Positions 47,401 through 57,384 are shown, numbered from the stretch's first letter. The stretch: 64,000 nt of DNA from Meloidogyne chitwoodi (GCA_015183035.1 JACZZP010000020.1:1-64000), one strand, 5' to 3'. Numbers and translations are program-made. The notes: generated by a model from the letters alone, not told the origin.

Positions 47401-48450
47401 AGCTAAATTATATGGCGAAATGGGTTGTTGGAGGTTTTTCAGCCACAGAAACTTGCAGAACTCTCTGTCGCTTTCTTTTAAGGAAATTTGGTGAAAGGCC
47501 TTTTCGATATCGGCCAAGACTGGTATTTTAGTTGCCCGAAAGCGGAGGAGTAAATTTATTAAATTTGGGAGCAAAACTGGTCCTCTGTATAAAGATTGGT
47601 TGAGGGAGGGAAGTCCTCGAGGGTGTGCACTCGCATCGTAAACTAGACGAATTTTTCCCTTATTAAAGACAGCATGGTGCGGGAGGAAGTGTTCTGGATT
47701 ATCTGGGCTGCATTGAGCTGGTTCTATTACTCCCCTTGATATTTGATCCTCTATTGCGTGATGATATTGTTGAGCTAATTTAGGTTCCCCTTCTATTCTC
47801 TTAAGGACAGAAGAAAGGCGTTTGTAAGCCATATCAAAATTAGAAGGTAATTCTATTGGAGGTCCTGAATGGTCATGTGGTGATTTCCAAGGAAGTCCGA
47901 CTGAATATCTTCCATCAGGTTCTTGGTAAATGGATTCTTCGACCAATTTAGAGGCAGTTTCATCATCTTTATCCTCAGGATTATCTGTTATCCCCATAGA
48001 TTCCAATGACCAAAATTCTTCGGGTGAGTTGTGCATCGCAGTTAGAGAAACGCAAGTAAGAGACATAGGCGATATATATTGAGGGAGTTCGCCACAAAGA
48101 ATTGATCCGAAGTGCGTTTTTATAACATGTAAATTTCTGCCTACTTTCTTAGCTCCTAGAAAGAATCGCCAAAATTCTCTTACTCCTAGCAAGATCTCTG
48201 GTTCCCTTTTAATGACAGGGATATTTTGGATGTCCTGGTGTCTAATTTGCGACATATTCCCTTTCCATTGAATGCAAGGAAACGCTGGAACTATTTGCGG
48301 AATAGAACAAAATACAGCATCATCCCATTTTCCGCTTGGTTTATGCAGTTTAATTTTATAGCCAATTGAGCGAAATTTGATGGTCTCAGCCCCAAAAACT
48401 TGGACGGAAAGATTAGAGTTAGAGACTTTAGGTGGTCTCAGCTTATCCAC
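44338..48450 (-). CDS. BEL/Pao Pol: protease, reverse transcriptase, RNase H, integrase
   Basis: A 1370-codon frame; the aspartic protease active site DTGS lies in the same frame just upstream of the first Met (48479-48490), so translation must enter from gag by a -1 shift or other bypass. Reverse transcriptase: VYDASA near residue 268 and YVDN near 391 (47266-47277). RNase H: FTDAS near 557. Integrase: HH-CC zinc part (CIKCEK), first Asp in VGLDYAGP near 950, second in ISDNAPSF near 1011, Glu in GGCYERIIG near 1055. All catalytic residues appear present. YVDN in place of YVDD deserves note, but a variant box may be normal for nematode BEL elements. The last 110 or so codons look like envelope start, not integrase. 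Length fits a full Pol. Confidence 0.93.
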   Translation of the reverse strand: MDKLRPPKVSNSNLSVQVFGAETIKFRSIGYKIKLHKPSGKWDDAVFCSIPQIVPAFPCIQWKGNMSQIRHQDIQNIPVIKREPEILLGVREFWRFFLGAKKVGRNLHVIKTHFGSILCGELPQYISPMSLTCVSLTAMHNSPEEFWSLESMGITDNPEDKDDETASKLVEESIYQEPDGRYSVGLPWKSPHDHSGPPIELPSNFDMAYKRLSSVLKRIEGEPKLAQQYHHAIEDQISRGVIEPAQCSPDNPEHFLPHHAVFNKGKIRLVYDASAHPRGLPSLNQSLYRGPVLLPNLINLLLRFRATKIPVLADIEKAFHQISLKESDREFCKFLWLKNLQQPISPYNLAVFRFKRIAFGIISSPYILAAIIKHHLAKQHTKLADSISENIYVDNILFECENEGEALYKCKDAKEIFSTANMNLREFCTHVKSISNQIAPADRLDQDIPRILGINWNLSKDAIEIKFPELARPITRRTVLGTISSCFDPMGLVGPCLLLAKAFFQRLWTLENFEWDTLLPQEESKSWEQLTKDWTTSISIPRRSLCGSSPSIQIHTFTDASDFAFGTAIYLRCEEEGDTAANLIFSKNRLRPLKANTKLTIPRLELLGILAGIRATKFVREELHRKIDKTFVWCDSTIALNWLKEMDHQPVFIANRTREIRALNNCEFRYVNTSENPADLVTRGKSPSDLQNNDLWWHGPSWLRESPFLWPSSLKLDFSSIDSSIAGEPIKTLITNKIESEPRRKEDLIDFKRFSSWDKLKRTIIWVLRFLQSNFIKNGNEPSQFIKTRRKEILTISKAQNRERSTFTAKDYELAEFLLIKIAQYENKKEIECYPIETNANGLFLLKTRIAQQIERTSLARPILLPRSSYIKFHIIYNIHRELTHAGIDHTLTEFLVKFWTPNARKTVKTVIRTCIKCEKMRSYKYSLPSFPPYPNDRVFRKMIFESVGLDYAGPSLVRINGIISKFYLLLFCCLTTRAIHLEITLNESTEAFLNAFQRFISRRGKPKRIISDNAPSFILADKTINFLVGNTLDELARQGIDWTFIPAYSPWAGGCYERIIGITKQLYQRTLGKEILHLDELITFTTKVEATLNLRPISSVSDEIDGFLPLRPADLLIPKIELNLATDCLFEDIPFRGEPHEKMAEIFLATDHAHEYFWERWNKEYLLLLRSRTQTTHKGKRLETRKEPRLNEIVLVEEKYTPKNLWTMGKIVKLGGQLGKIRSVELKMKNGNVITRPVNHICPLEIVNREDKIEPHDTQIQVEPSVEAQVELDTEPDFRRQGHRMTTRSKSRAIVSTLLNLAFFVFFFICVMGTRANNVSCPKCQLSCTNRGVTIISPSEFSNLELCCAGNCLIKPHRQKSNMSYHTKF

Positions 48451-48497
48451 GAGGGATTGAGAAATATACGAGGTTTGCGATCCGGTATCCCATAATC

Positions 48498-50096
48498 CTA
48501 TAGTTGTGTAAATAGGTGATTATTTCCAGCGCTAATCTTTAATTCGCAAGTCATCAGAAATGTATGCTTATGAGGCTCTAATGCAGTTATAGCCATTTCT
48601 TGAGTTGGTGATTTATTACAATTTATGCGCTCTTCTTGATTAAGCTTGCTATTTGCAAAAACTGTTGTTTTTTTATGAAATGGTATTTGATTGCGGGGGC
48701 TATGGTTAGGCGCTCCCTGGTTATTTCCCTTTTGACGGGTAGTACATATTATCAAATGATGCTTATCTCCACATAAGCGACATCTCTTGGGTGATTCACA
48801 TTGTCCTATCTGATGGCCTTCTCTTAAGCAATTAAGGCATCTGTGTTGAAAAAGTAATCGTGCCTTTCGGCTCTCTGGTGTTTGGAATTTGCGGCAGACA
48901 GAAGGGAGATGATTACCATCACAAAGTGAACATTTTCCATTGCCACTCTTTTGAATTGCAGAAAAAGAGCGACTAGTGTTCATGTGATTTACATTGCTAT
49001 TATTAGGCCGATTATTTCTAGGTTGGAATGTTGGCCTATTTTCTTCCACTTTCAATTGCTGTCCCTTTAATCTCTGTGAGCATCTATCCACTTCTTCTCT
49101 AATAGCCACTTGTTCTAAAAGAAATTTTCTGATCTCTACATGTGTCCATTCACCAGTAAGAGAATTCCTTTCTCTTTCAATTATTTTTTCTATTAAAGTT
49201 GATGGGAGCTTTGCTTTTATAGTGGTGACTAAAAGAGATGCATCCTCTTTAGTTTTAAAGTTAGCTTCCAATTGTCGACAAATTCTTTCCACATTGTCGA
49301 CAAAAGAGCGAAGTGCTATGGCTGTGTCTTTGGTTTGTGGTAACTGTAGTAATTCTGACTGCAGCGCTTCTCTTAAATTACGCGTGCTACCGTATCTATC
49401 CTTCAAACACTTAACTATGATTGGATAATTCTCGGCAATCCTTGGGTACCCTTGAATTGTTGACTCAGCTGTTCCCCTCAAAGAGTTACACAAATGGTGT
49501 ATTTTTAGCGTGTCCGGAATGGTTGGATTTTTGTGGATTGCTAATTCAAAACATTGCCAAAAACTCGTCCATTTTTCAGGTTCCCCGGAGAATTTTGGAA
49601 TTTCCATTGGTGCAATTTTGAAAGAGTCATATGCAGAGTTGCGAGAATTGGAATGGACCGAATGTTCTGAATGTTGTGAATGTACTGATGGACTGCGCGA
49701 CTTGGCTCTTGAGTGTGATACAGTGCTTCCTCTATCCACTATATCCTCAATTGTGTCAATCATTACGTGGGCCTCCGCCACCCATTCAGTGAAGTGTTTG
49801 TAATCGGCCAAAAGCGGGTCGCCTACGGCAGGTTGCTGGAACGTATCGTAAGTTCTTTCCTCCTCCAAAAGGTTATCTGGGTCGATTTGCCTCATAAAAC
49901 TTATCCATTCTTTGTTAAGATTCTCAATACGTTGAACATTGCTACAGAGTTGCTTTTTTAGTGTTCCGAGACGAAGAATTTGTCGTTCACTTAAGACGTC
50001 CTGTTGAGCCTCCATTATACCTCGTGCCTCATTTATGCTGATTTTGAGAAGTTTGATGGTTGGGCCAATCATTTTGCGTATCGGGCCTGAAGACAT
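48498..50096 (-). CDS. BEL/Pao Gag with zinc knuckles
   Basis: A 532-residue frame. The N-terminal part is helical; a central block (PKFSGEPEKWTSFWQCFELA) is the conserved retroelement capsid-like region of BEL Gag. Three Cys/His clusters follow at about 48745-48930: CSLCDGNHLPSVC, CLNCLREGHQIGQC and CRLCGDKHHLIIC. The stop at 48498 lies just after the point where the protease frame opens (offset -1). Gag packages the RNA in virus-like particles. Confidence 0.93.
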   Translation of the reverse strand: MSSGPIRKMIGPTIKLLKISINEARGIMEAQQDVLSERQILRLGTLKKQLCSNVQRIENLNKEWISFMRQIDPDNLLEEERTYDTFQQPAVGDPLLADYKHFTEWVAEAHVMIDTIEDIVDRGSTVSHSRAKSRSPSVHSQHSEHSVHSNSRNSAYDSFKIAPMEIPKFSGEPEKWTSFWQCFELAIHKNPTIPDTLKIHHLCNSLRGTAESTIQGYPRIAENYPIIVKCLKDRYGSTRNLREALQSELLQLPQTKDTAIALRSFVDNVERICRQLEANFKTKEDASLLVTTIKAKLPSTLIEKIIERERNSLTGEWTHVEIRKFLLEQVAIREEVDRCSQRLKGQQLKVEENRPTFQPRNNRPNNSNVNHMNTSRSFSAIQKSGNGKCSLCDGNHLPSVCRKFQTPESRKARLLFQHRCLNCLREGHQIGQCESPKRCRLCGDKHHLIICTTRQKGNNQGAPNHSPRNQIPFHKKTTVFANSKLNQEERINCNKSPTQEMAITALEPHKHTFLMTCELKISAGNNHLFTQL

Positions 50097-50144
50097 GATG
50101 GACGATTAAAGAAGTCGTGTAGACGACGGTAGATAAGATTGAGA

Positions 50145-50300
50145 TGCCGGTTGCTCCGGTCTGTAGAGAAGGTAGAGTTGCCGGTTGTTCCGGTCTGTAG
50201 AGAAGGAAGTTGCCGGTTGTTCCGGTCTGTAGAGAAGGTAGTTACCGGTTGTTCCGGTCTGTAGAGAAGGTAGTTGCCGGTTGTTCCGGTCTGTAGAGTA
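50145..50300 (-). repeat. 32-bp tandem repeats in the retroelement leader
   Basis: About five copies of AGAAGGTAGTTGCCGGTTGT plus TCCGGTCTGTAG lie between gag and the 5' LTR. The unit is not a multiple of three, and two minus-strand frames remain open across it, which creates open frames that are not real genes. Confidence 0.9.
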
Positions 50301-50379
50301 CAAGCAAAATTGAAATTTCCAACCACTGGTTACTCCTCAAACAAATAAAAAGTTTAAACAATATTGTGGGATCTAGGGC

Positions 50380-50397
50380 TCCCGGGTCGTGGCACCA
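50380..50397 (-). other. Primer-binding site
   Basis: On the minus strand TGGTGCCACGACCCGGGA begins 7 bases inside the 5' LTR. It starts with TGG, complementary to a tRNA 3' CCA end. Which tRNA primes is not determined. Confidence 0.75.
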
Positions 50398-50404
50398 TGA
50401 AGCT

Positions 50405-50805
50405 TGTCGCTGTTTGAATTAAGCGCGGCGACGGTATGAACGCGCAATATAGATCCGAGGCAACAAAGTTTATTAACAGAAGCAATTTAAAAATATTTAT
50501 TCAATTTTTAATAATTTAATCAGTAATTAAGAATATGGGACAATCAGAAAATACTTTTTTATTGGAATAAATTAAGTAGGCAAAATTATATAGGTTAAAC
50601 AAATATATGCAGTCCAAAAAGAATGGATAAAAAAAGGATATAATTTTATATAGGCGAAAGTGAAAGGAAGCAAAAAAGAGAGTTGGTAAAGCCACTCTAA
50701 AAAAGGTATAAAAAACAAAAAAGGCGTGGCTACACGACCCAAAAGATCGACCCCCAAAAAATCAATTATATTCATTTATTTTCAATCAGACGGCGCGTAG
50801 CGACA
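50405..50805 (-). repeat. 5' LTR of the BEL/Pao element
   Basis: 401 bp, with one base different from the 3' LTR. It must contain the promoter; TATATAAAATTATA-like sequence is present on the minus strand. Confidence 0.95.
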
Positions 50806-50814
50806 CATAACTAG

Positions 50815-51105
50815 AGTCCGAAATTTTAGGTCTTAAAAAAGTGTTAACTAACCATAACTGACCACTGCCTCTCCGAAGGTTAACTTAATCTCTCGTTTGT
50901 AAGAGACGTAGAAAAGTAGTGGTCATTAGAGAAAATATTTAAAATTCCTTTTGTACAATTTCTTTTCATTTTATACAATTTTCTCTGCTGACCACTACTT
51001 TTCTACGTCTCTTGCAAACGAGAGATTAAGTTAACCTTTGGAGAGACAGTGGTCAGCTATGGTTAGTTAACACTTTTTTAAGACCTAAAATTTCGGACTC
51101 TACTA
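50815..51105. mobile_element. MITE with GTTAACTAACCATAACTGAC core, copy 1
   Basis: The outer ends AGTCCGAAATTTTAGGTCTT and the inner GTTAACTAACCATAACTGAC are mirrored at the right. The core (about 50840-51078) is nearly the same as at 57925-58150, but the outer 30 bases differ between copies. Confidence 0.9.
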
Positions 51106-51154
51106 ATAACATAAATTATCTTTGGACGCACAAAAGTTCCTTGAACGTATAAAC

Positions 51155-51505
51155 CGTGTCCACCGATTTCGTCAGAGTCGAATTCGTCAGAGGGCGATTT
51201 TGTCAGTAAACTATTTTTAATTTTTCCACTTTTCTGATTGTTTCGACAGTAATAAGAATTTTTTATAAGAATTCTCGAATATTTTTTAGCAAAAAGGGGA
51301 TAAAAGGAAAGGAAGAAACATTTACCTATTTTTGACATTCCTTATCATAAGAATCTGATCCAACATTAATTACACTAAAATTTTAATTACCTAGCTCGGA
51401 TTGCGGAAACGGGATAAAGTAAAATCTCGCACAGGATCCGTAACTTTCTATATACCTGACGAAATCGCCCTCTGACGGATTCGACCTCTGACGAAATCAC
51501 ATGGC
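51155..51505. mobile_element. Foldback element with CGTCAGAG-repeat ends
   Basis: GATTTCGTCAGAGTCGAATT and CGTCAGAGGGCGATTTTGTC on the left answer GACGAAATCGCCCTCTGACG and CGACCTCTGACGAAATC on the right. The inside is AT-rich and non-coding. Confidence 0.8.
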
Positions 51506-51539
51506 ACCGCATAAACTACAATAGCACCGAAAATTTTTC

Positions 51540-52855
51540 TAATTATTAACTTTTTTAAATAAAACATACCGTAGTATACTCAGATAGGTGTAAGGGTAAT
51601 AATATTAATAATATTAAAAATGACCACATTTGTTGCTTTAAAATAAATAAATATATTTTAATTTACTGAAAAAAGATTAAAATTTTATTAAAACAATTTT
51701 TCGAGAATAAAAAATTAAATTTAAATTAAAAATATTTAAAATAAATAAATTGTTTTATTAAAAAAATAAAATAATTAGCTAATTAATAAATTAAATTAAA
51801 TAATATTATTTAATTAGTCATATTATTTTATTTAAAATAAAAATAAATAATTAAAAAATAAATTATTCATCAATTTATTAAAAATGTTAAAAAAACAAAT
51901 ATAATTTTTAATCAGATAGTAAAAAATAAATAAAATTAATGTTACACTAATAATGTTAAAAAATTAGAAAATATAGGAAATTAAAAAATAAATTGATTGA
52001 ACTTTTAGATTATTTAAATTAATTAAATAAATTATTTTAATTATAAGTAATTTTAAATTTATAATTTAACTTTTTTTAAATTTTTGATTTATTTATTAAT
52101 TTTAATGTTTTAGAAATAATTTTTGAAATAAAAAACATTGAAAAATTAAATGTAGACGTTGTCGGAGTGATTGTTCTTCAAATTCTCCGTTGTCTGAGGG
52201 CATTCAAACATTAAACAAAATTATTATAATATTTTTAGACTCTCAATTTTTTGTCTCAATAAAATTTTAAAATTATTCTAAGCTAATTTTCATTTTTATT
52301 TAATTTTTAATTTTGTTAGAAAATTTAATAAATATGTAAATATACATTTATTTAAATAAATAAAAAATTTTTTAATTAAAATTAGCTTATACATATAATA
52401 TTAAAAAAATAAACTAAAATATTTTTTTTTGCTTCTTTTCAAAATACCTATTTCACTTTAATTTAATAAATTAATTATTTAAAACTTTTATTTGAATAAA
52501 TTAAATAAATAAATATTTAATTTAATATTTCTTAATTTTTTTTTAAATTAATTTTACTTAATATTTATTTTTAAGTTTATTAAGATAAATAAGATAGTAC
52601 AAATATTTATCTCTGCCTCTTCACTTTAGAAAAGGTCAATTTTAATAACGAAATTATAAACTAGTGATTTTGAAATTGACAACATTAATAACGAAATTAT
52701 TTAAAATTTTGGTTAATTTTTAATTTTATTAAACCTCTTTGTCTAGTCATTTTTAAATTTAAGCTAATTAAAACTTAATTTAAAGGTTATTTATCTAATT
52801 ATTTAAAAAAAAATAATTTAATAAATTTAATTAATTAAAAGTTGAGTAAATTCTA
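51540..52855. other. Very AT-rich spacer, no gene seen
   Basis: Almost pure A/T with TTTAATT/AAATAAATT simple sequence. It contains the promoter region of the 52860 gene near its right end; no defined element is visible. Confidence 0.6.
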
Positions 52856-52859
52856 AAGA

Positions 52860-55280
52860 ATGCGTGTTTTCGAAATTATTTTTGTATTTTTATTATTTAT
52901 TTTATTTTTGAATGAAATTGAAAGTATGAAAAGGGGAATTGGAGAAGGCAGTTCTTCTAGACATTATCATCATAGACAAATTAATACGCATCAACGAGAG
53001 GTAATTTTATAAATTGGAAATTTAGTCTTGGACATATTTGGAGCATGTTTTGGGAGTTTTTTTACTTTTTTACCAAAAATTTGAAACCAAACTAGTGATA
53101 TATTTACCTTAATCAATATGTACTATTTAATTTAATTTATTTAAATATTTTTTATTTATATAGGATTTTGCTGATGTGACGTATAGAAAAGTTTTTGGAG
53201 ACGATTATAGTATTATTAAAATTAATTTAAAAAATTATTAAAATTAATTTAAAAAATTATTAAAATTAATTTAAAAAATTATTAAAATTAATTTAAAAAA
53301 TTATTAAAATTAATTCTAATAAAATTTATTTAAAAAACGAAGGGAAGATGTTCGATGAGTTTGGGTTTGAACTAGACAATAAAGAACGAGAACACATTAT
53401 CAACAGAGAGGCGAATCTTCAAATGTCAATGAGATACAAAATACAAAAGAATCAAATATTCCAATAAATACAGACAAAAAAGATAGTTTTCTTGTTACGA
53501 AAGAAATGCTTGAGGAGAGGATAGAAGGTATATATTAAATTACTACCTATCTTTATAAAATCTGTGTTTAAAAGTACAATTTGGTGTTTTCTCCCAAAAA
53601 ATTGAACTGATATTTTAAAATTAAAAGAGTAAAACGACCGATTCATAAAAGAAAATATTATAGCAAAATTGTTATAATTCAGTCAATCATCTAACCGTTG
53701 ATCGAAGGCTCATTATTAGATAGGCCGGAAGACGGTAAAGGACGATTCAGAGTCGGCCGATTCAGAGTAGCTCATATAACTTTTTTCATTTTAAACCTTT
53801 TCAAATAATTTTTATGTCATTCGAAAGAGCTCGAAAAGTAGAGTCTTTTCACTAATTAGACCGATCAGATCAGTTGATTTTAAAAAAAGTTATGCCTGAA
53901 AAACGCGAAAATCAAGATTTTTTGCGCTATAGCTTTTTGTTAAGTGATCTGATTGGATCGGTCCAATTAGTTAAATTTATCCGCTTATCGGATGCTTTCG
54001 ATTAATAAAAGAACTATTCAGATTGGTTAAGAAATAAAAAAGTTATGGCCAAAAACAACCGGCTACTCTGAATCGTCCCCTACCCGTCGGAAGGAAACTT
54101 ATTAGCTGACCTTAAAAAAATAATTTATTTCAAAATTGTTAAATATTATTTTAAATAATAAAATCATTGTTTAAATAATTCTTTTAGAAAAAACAATAAA
54201 AAAAGGAAAGCAAAGAGGAAAACTGAGAGTTTTTAATGATGTTGAGATAAATGATATAAATTCTTTAGAAGAGAATGTTGATTTAATATATGTAGGTAAA
54301 GAAGATCTTCAATCTGAAAATGAAAAGATTATACTTAAAGAATTTGCATTGAATCATAGCTCAATTAGTGGTTTGTTTTATATTTAAAAATAGCGAATTT
54401 TGTTAGATGCTTTGTGTTAGGGAAATTAACAATTTTCAGAAAAAAGTGTAGTTACCTTCTCTAAAATTTCTTCATAAAGTTGGTAGACCAACACTGCCCC
54501 GAAAATATGTACATATTTAAAAAATATAAGATATGTAATTTTAATTAGTTAATTTAATTTTTTGATTATATTTAAAGGTGATATAATTCAATATTTCAAA
54601 TATCGTATATATAAATGTCATCTATATAGTCTTCGTAAGGAAACTCCTGTCACCATCTTTTGGGAATGTTTAACTTTTAGAAGGAAGATTACTGAAGATA
54701 AAAAAGATTATATTAGAAAAGGAGGACATAACATAGGAGATAAAATAGCATGCAAAGGAAATATAAAATATAGAAAGAATTTTGACATTGAAGAGGAAAA
54801 ACATACATGTACTCAACTTGGTAAGCTTTTCTTAGAACTAACGTCAATAAAAAATATAATAATTTGTCAATGTGGGAAATATTGACATTTTGCCATTTAA
54901 CAAAATGTTAGAATAAAATATTATAGTATTTTTAAATAAAAAATTCTGATTAATATATATTTTTAGGTTTCAAAGAAATATCAAAGGAAATTTGTGTTTC
55001 TCCACTACAAAAAAATATAAAAGAGTTATCATACTGTATTTTTATTGAATATAAAGTTATTTATGAAAATGAATATTTAACAATCCGTAATTTTGTGGGT
55101 ACTCAGGAATTGGGGGTTAAATGCAAAAAACATAAGTTTACAATAGATGATAATATGGAAGATATTAAATTTATTGTTGTTTGGAGTGATCCTATGGAAA
55201 TCGGAAAGGAAGATGATGCATATGAGGTTGGTTATTGGGAACTTTTATTTATGAAATATTTAATAATAACTTTCTATTAA
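52860..55280 (+). CDS. Secreted pioneer protein, 347 residues
   Basis: Six exons: 52860-53000, 53164-53209, 53411-53527, 54188-54370, 54578-54820 and 54967-55280. The first junction is phase 0 and the rest phase 1; the total is 1044 nt. MRVFEIIFVFLLFILFLNEI is the signal peptide. A short Ser/His/Arg segment (SSSRHYHHRQINTHQRE) and a charged disordered part follow. Exons 5 and 6 encode a more ordered region with scattered Cys (YKCHLYSL, FWECLTF, KIACKGN, HTCTQL, EICVSPL, SYCIFIEY, GVKCKKH) that could form disulphides. I do not recognise the family. Exon 6 could instead splice at GAG|GTTGGT near 55226, which would change the end. The small exon 2 and the acceptor of exon 3 are the weakest parts. 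Confidence 0.65.
53207..53318. repeat. 25-bp tandem repeats in intron 2
   Basis: Four to five copies of ATTATTAAAATTAATTTAAA plus AAATT lie directly after the exon-2 donor. Confidence 0.85.
53722..54095. mobile_element. Foldback element in intron 3 of the pioneer gene
   Basis: GACGGTAAAGGACGATTCAG at the left answers CTGAATCGTCCCCTACCCGTC at the right, minor differences aside; AACTTTTTT and AAAAAAGTT flank the inner parts. Confidence 0.7.
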
Positions 55281-56370
55281 ATTTCACCGCATAATTTCTT
55301 GGCGCGTCTAATCGGCTGCGTCTTAGTGTCGTAACATTTAATATAACCAATATATAATTTAAGAGTATTTTTGAAATAAATGATCATCTGAACTCTGAAA
55401 TAATACAAATAAATTTGAGTGAAGTTGAGAAAAATATAGTTCAATTTGATTAATTATAAAAAATGAGAATTTGTTTAAACGAAAAAAAGCATGATTCAAA
55501 AAAATTTAATTAAATTGGTTGTTAATTTCTCTTCTTTTTTTTCTTTCGGCTAGAATTTGTAGTTTATATCATTCTTTGTTTTTAAAAAATTTCTTTGTGA
55601 CGACAAAAAATTATAATATATATTTTTGGTAATTGTTAAGATAGGAGGGTATGGATATTTATTGGAAATTTCCTAATTTAACTTTATCATGTTTACCGCC
55701 CTTTTCCTTCCACTATAAATATGCTTTAACTTTCACCTAAAATTGTCTTATTTTGAACTGACTTTTTAAATATAAATAAATATCCTCATTAATTTGAGAG
55801 TTTAAGTAAATCTTAAATAATAATTAGAACTGAGATAAAATAATATTTTTTTACTAAATGTTAAATTTTCAAATTAAAAATTTTTTTTAACATTTTTTAT
55901 ATAACAAACATATTAAAATTTCTTCTCAACATTAAGTTACTCGAACTGTTAATTAATTACACCAAATTACATATTATTTTTAATTTTTATCTTTTTTGGC
56001 AGACATAAAACAATTTTAATTTAAAAGTATAAATTTAAAAATAAAGACTTGAAAAACATCAGTGAAATTGAACTTTTTTCTCTTCTTATACTTTGAAATA
56101 ATTTAATAAATAAAATATTTTAAAAAATCCATTCACGTGAATAATTTTTGAAATTAATAGATAATTTGAAAGAAGAGACCAAAAAGATTTACGTGTAGGT
56201 AAAATAATAAAGAATTTAATAATTATTAATGTAAAAAATTAATTCGGAATTTCAGACATGTTTTTATGTGTTCTATTTTTGTTTTTTCAATATATTTTGG
56301 AAATAAACAAAATTACATAAAAATACAAACATTTTTTATGTATTTTTATGTTTTGTGTTTTTCGTCTTTT
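55281..56370. other. Spacer, no supported gene
   Basis: AT-rich sequence; nothing beyond the 3' flank of the pioneer gene is visible. Confidence 0.5.
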
Positions 56371-56576
56371 TGTTGTATCCTCAAGTAGGATACAATACTA
56401 GAATAATGAAGAACTCAAGAAGCTAGCAACTGCTCTTTATTACAATAGGAAATATACAATAAGAAGTGAAGGCAATAGAAAGAATAGAATATTTGGGACT
56501 TGACTAAGACTGAATACCGAATACACCACGACTAGTAAAAGACTTCGCCTTTTATACTATATCGCCACCCCCAACA
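56371..56576 (-). mobile_element. Solo LTR with 5-bp target duplication
   Basis: On the minus strand it runs TGTTGGGGGTGG ... GAGGATACAACA (206 bp). CTTTT at 56366-56370 is repeated at 56577-56581. A TATAAAAGGC promoter box (56556-56547) and AATAAAGAGC poly(A) signal (56441-56432) are in the expected order. An inverted repeat GTATCCT/AGGATAC lies at the end. It is a different family from the BEL LTR. Confidence 0.85.
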
Positions 56577-57114
56577 CTTTTATTGTGATATTTTGCATTT
56601 TCTTTAACTATCGCATTTTCTGGTAGCCATTCTAGCAACTTTCAAAAACTTATGGGCATTTTTTTGAAAAATATAATTTAACATTTTTACTATGTTTGTT
56701 AAACACAAAATATTCCTTTATTGCCCTTTTAAGTAATGAATGGAAAAAATCAATTAATTTATAAATTTAAAATTTTTAAATTTATTGGCGAGGAAATAAA
56801 GATTTATTGACGCAAATCCAATAAAAAAAATTTAAGGGAAAGGATATCTAATTTATTCAATAAAAAATTAAGGGAATAAATTTAAAAAAAATTTTTTCTT
56901 CATTAATTAAATGTTATATTTATTTTAAAAATTTTAATAAAAAGGATTCTAATTTTTTTATCTCTCCTCAAAAAATAAACTTTATTAAGAGAAGATGGTA
57001 ATAATTAAATGGAATGTAATTAACTTTTATTTTTTTTTCTATGGAGAAATTTTGTTTTAATTTAAACTTTTTTCTTTTGATTTAGTAATTGTTTTTTATT
57101 TTTAATAAATTTAC

Positions 57115-57360
57115 TTTCGTTATAAGGACACTTTTATATAAAAACAACACTTTACAAAGACACTCGAAGTGTGGTACCCCCTAGCTTTTCTCAAAAAATA
57201 ACACTGATAGGAACACATTGGTCAGTGATGGGAAAGTTCCAAAATTTCCACGAACTAAAAGTTCCAGCTCCGGAACTGCATTTTTAATTTTTATAGTTCC
57301 AGTTCTGGAACTATTGTGGGTGAGGAGGGCATTCCTTGTTGGTGTCCTTATAACGTGAGT
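57115..57360. mobile_element. CGTTATAAGGACAC element with CAGTGATGG element inside
   Basis: CGTTATAAGGACACTTTTAT at the left and GGTGTCCTTATAACGTGAGT at the right are outer arms. From 57222, CAGTGATGGGAAAGTTCC and the AGTTCC repeats follow. It lies directly upstream of the UGT start at 57385. Confidence 0.75.
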
Positions 57361-57374
57361 CATTTGTATTATTT

Positions 57375-57384
57375 ATTTTAGAAA
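57375..57384 (+). promoter_or_regulatory. Probable trans-splice acceptor of the second UGT
   Basis: TTTATTTTAG ends 3 bases before the ATG at 57385. Confidence 0.5.

Larger units (their letters stand above)
41211..50805 (-). mobile_element. BEL/Pao LTR retroelement with phlebovirus-like envelope, young insertion
   Basis: Two 401-bp LTRs (41211-41611 and 50405-50805) start TGTCGC and end GCGACA, and differ at one position (GAAAAGAC against GAAAATAC). CATAA at 41206-41210 and 50806-50810 is the 5-bp target duplication. On the minus strand the order is LTR, primer-binding site, leader with 32-bp repeats, gag, protease-RT-RNaseH-integrase, glycoprotein, LTR. BEL/Pao assignment rests on the A17-type protease, zinc knuckles and integrase arrangement. 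Gag and pol are in different frames, as are the two envelope frames. Near-identical LTRs show recent insertion. Confidence 0.95.
40725..51535. mobile_element. Outer foldback element split by the BEL/Pao insertion
   Basis: GGTGCTAGTTTATGCGTTCA, ACTTTTGTGCGTCCAAAGAT at 40738-40780 is mirrored by TCTTTGGACGCACAAAAGTT at 51119-51138 and by GCATAAACTACAATAGCACC at 51508-51527. Its inside (40800-41210) carries GGACTCATAA/GGACGCATAA repeats. The retroelement (41211-50805), a MITE (50815-51105) and a third element (51155-51505) were inserted into it. Confidence 0.7.

Noticed and set aside
44922..49961. Plus-strand open frames across the retroelement
   Set aside because: Antisense shadows of the long pol and gag frames.
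50069..50326. Two Thr/Asn/Arg-rich frames upstream of gag
   Set aside because: Generated by the 32-bp tandem repeat, which stays open in more than one frame.
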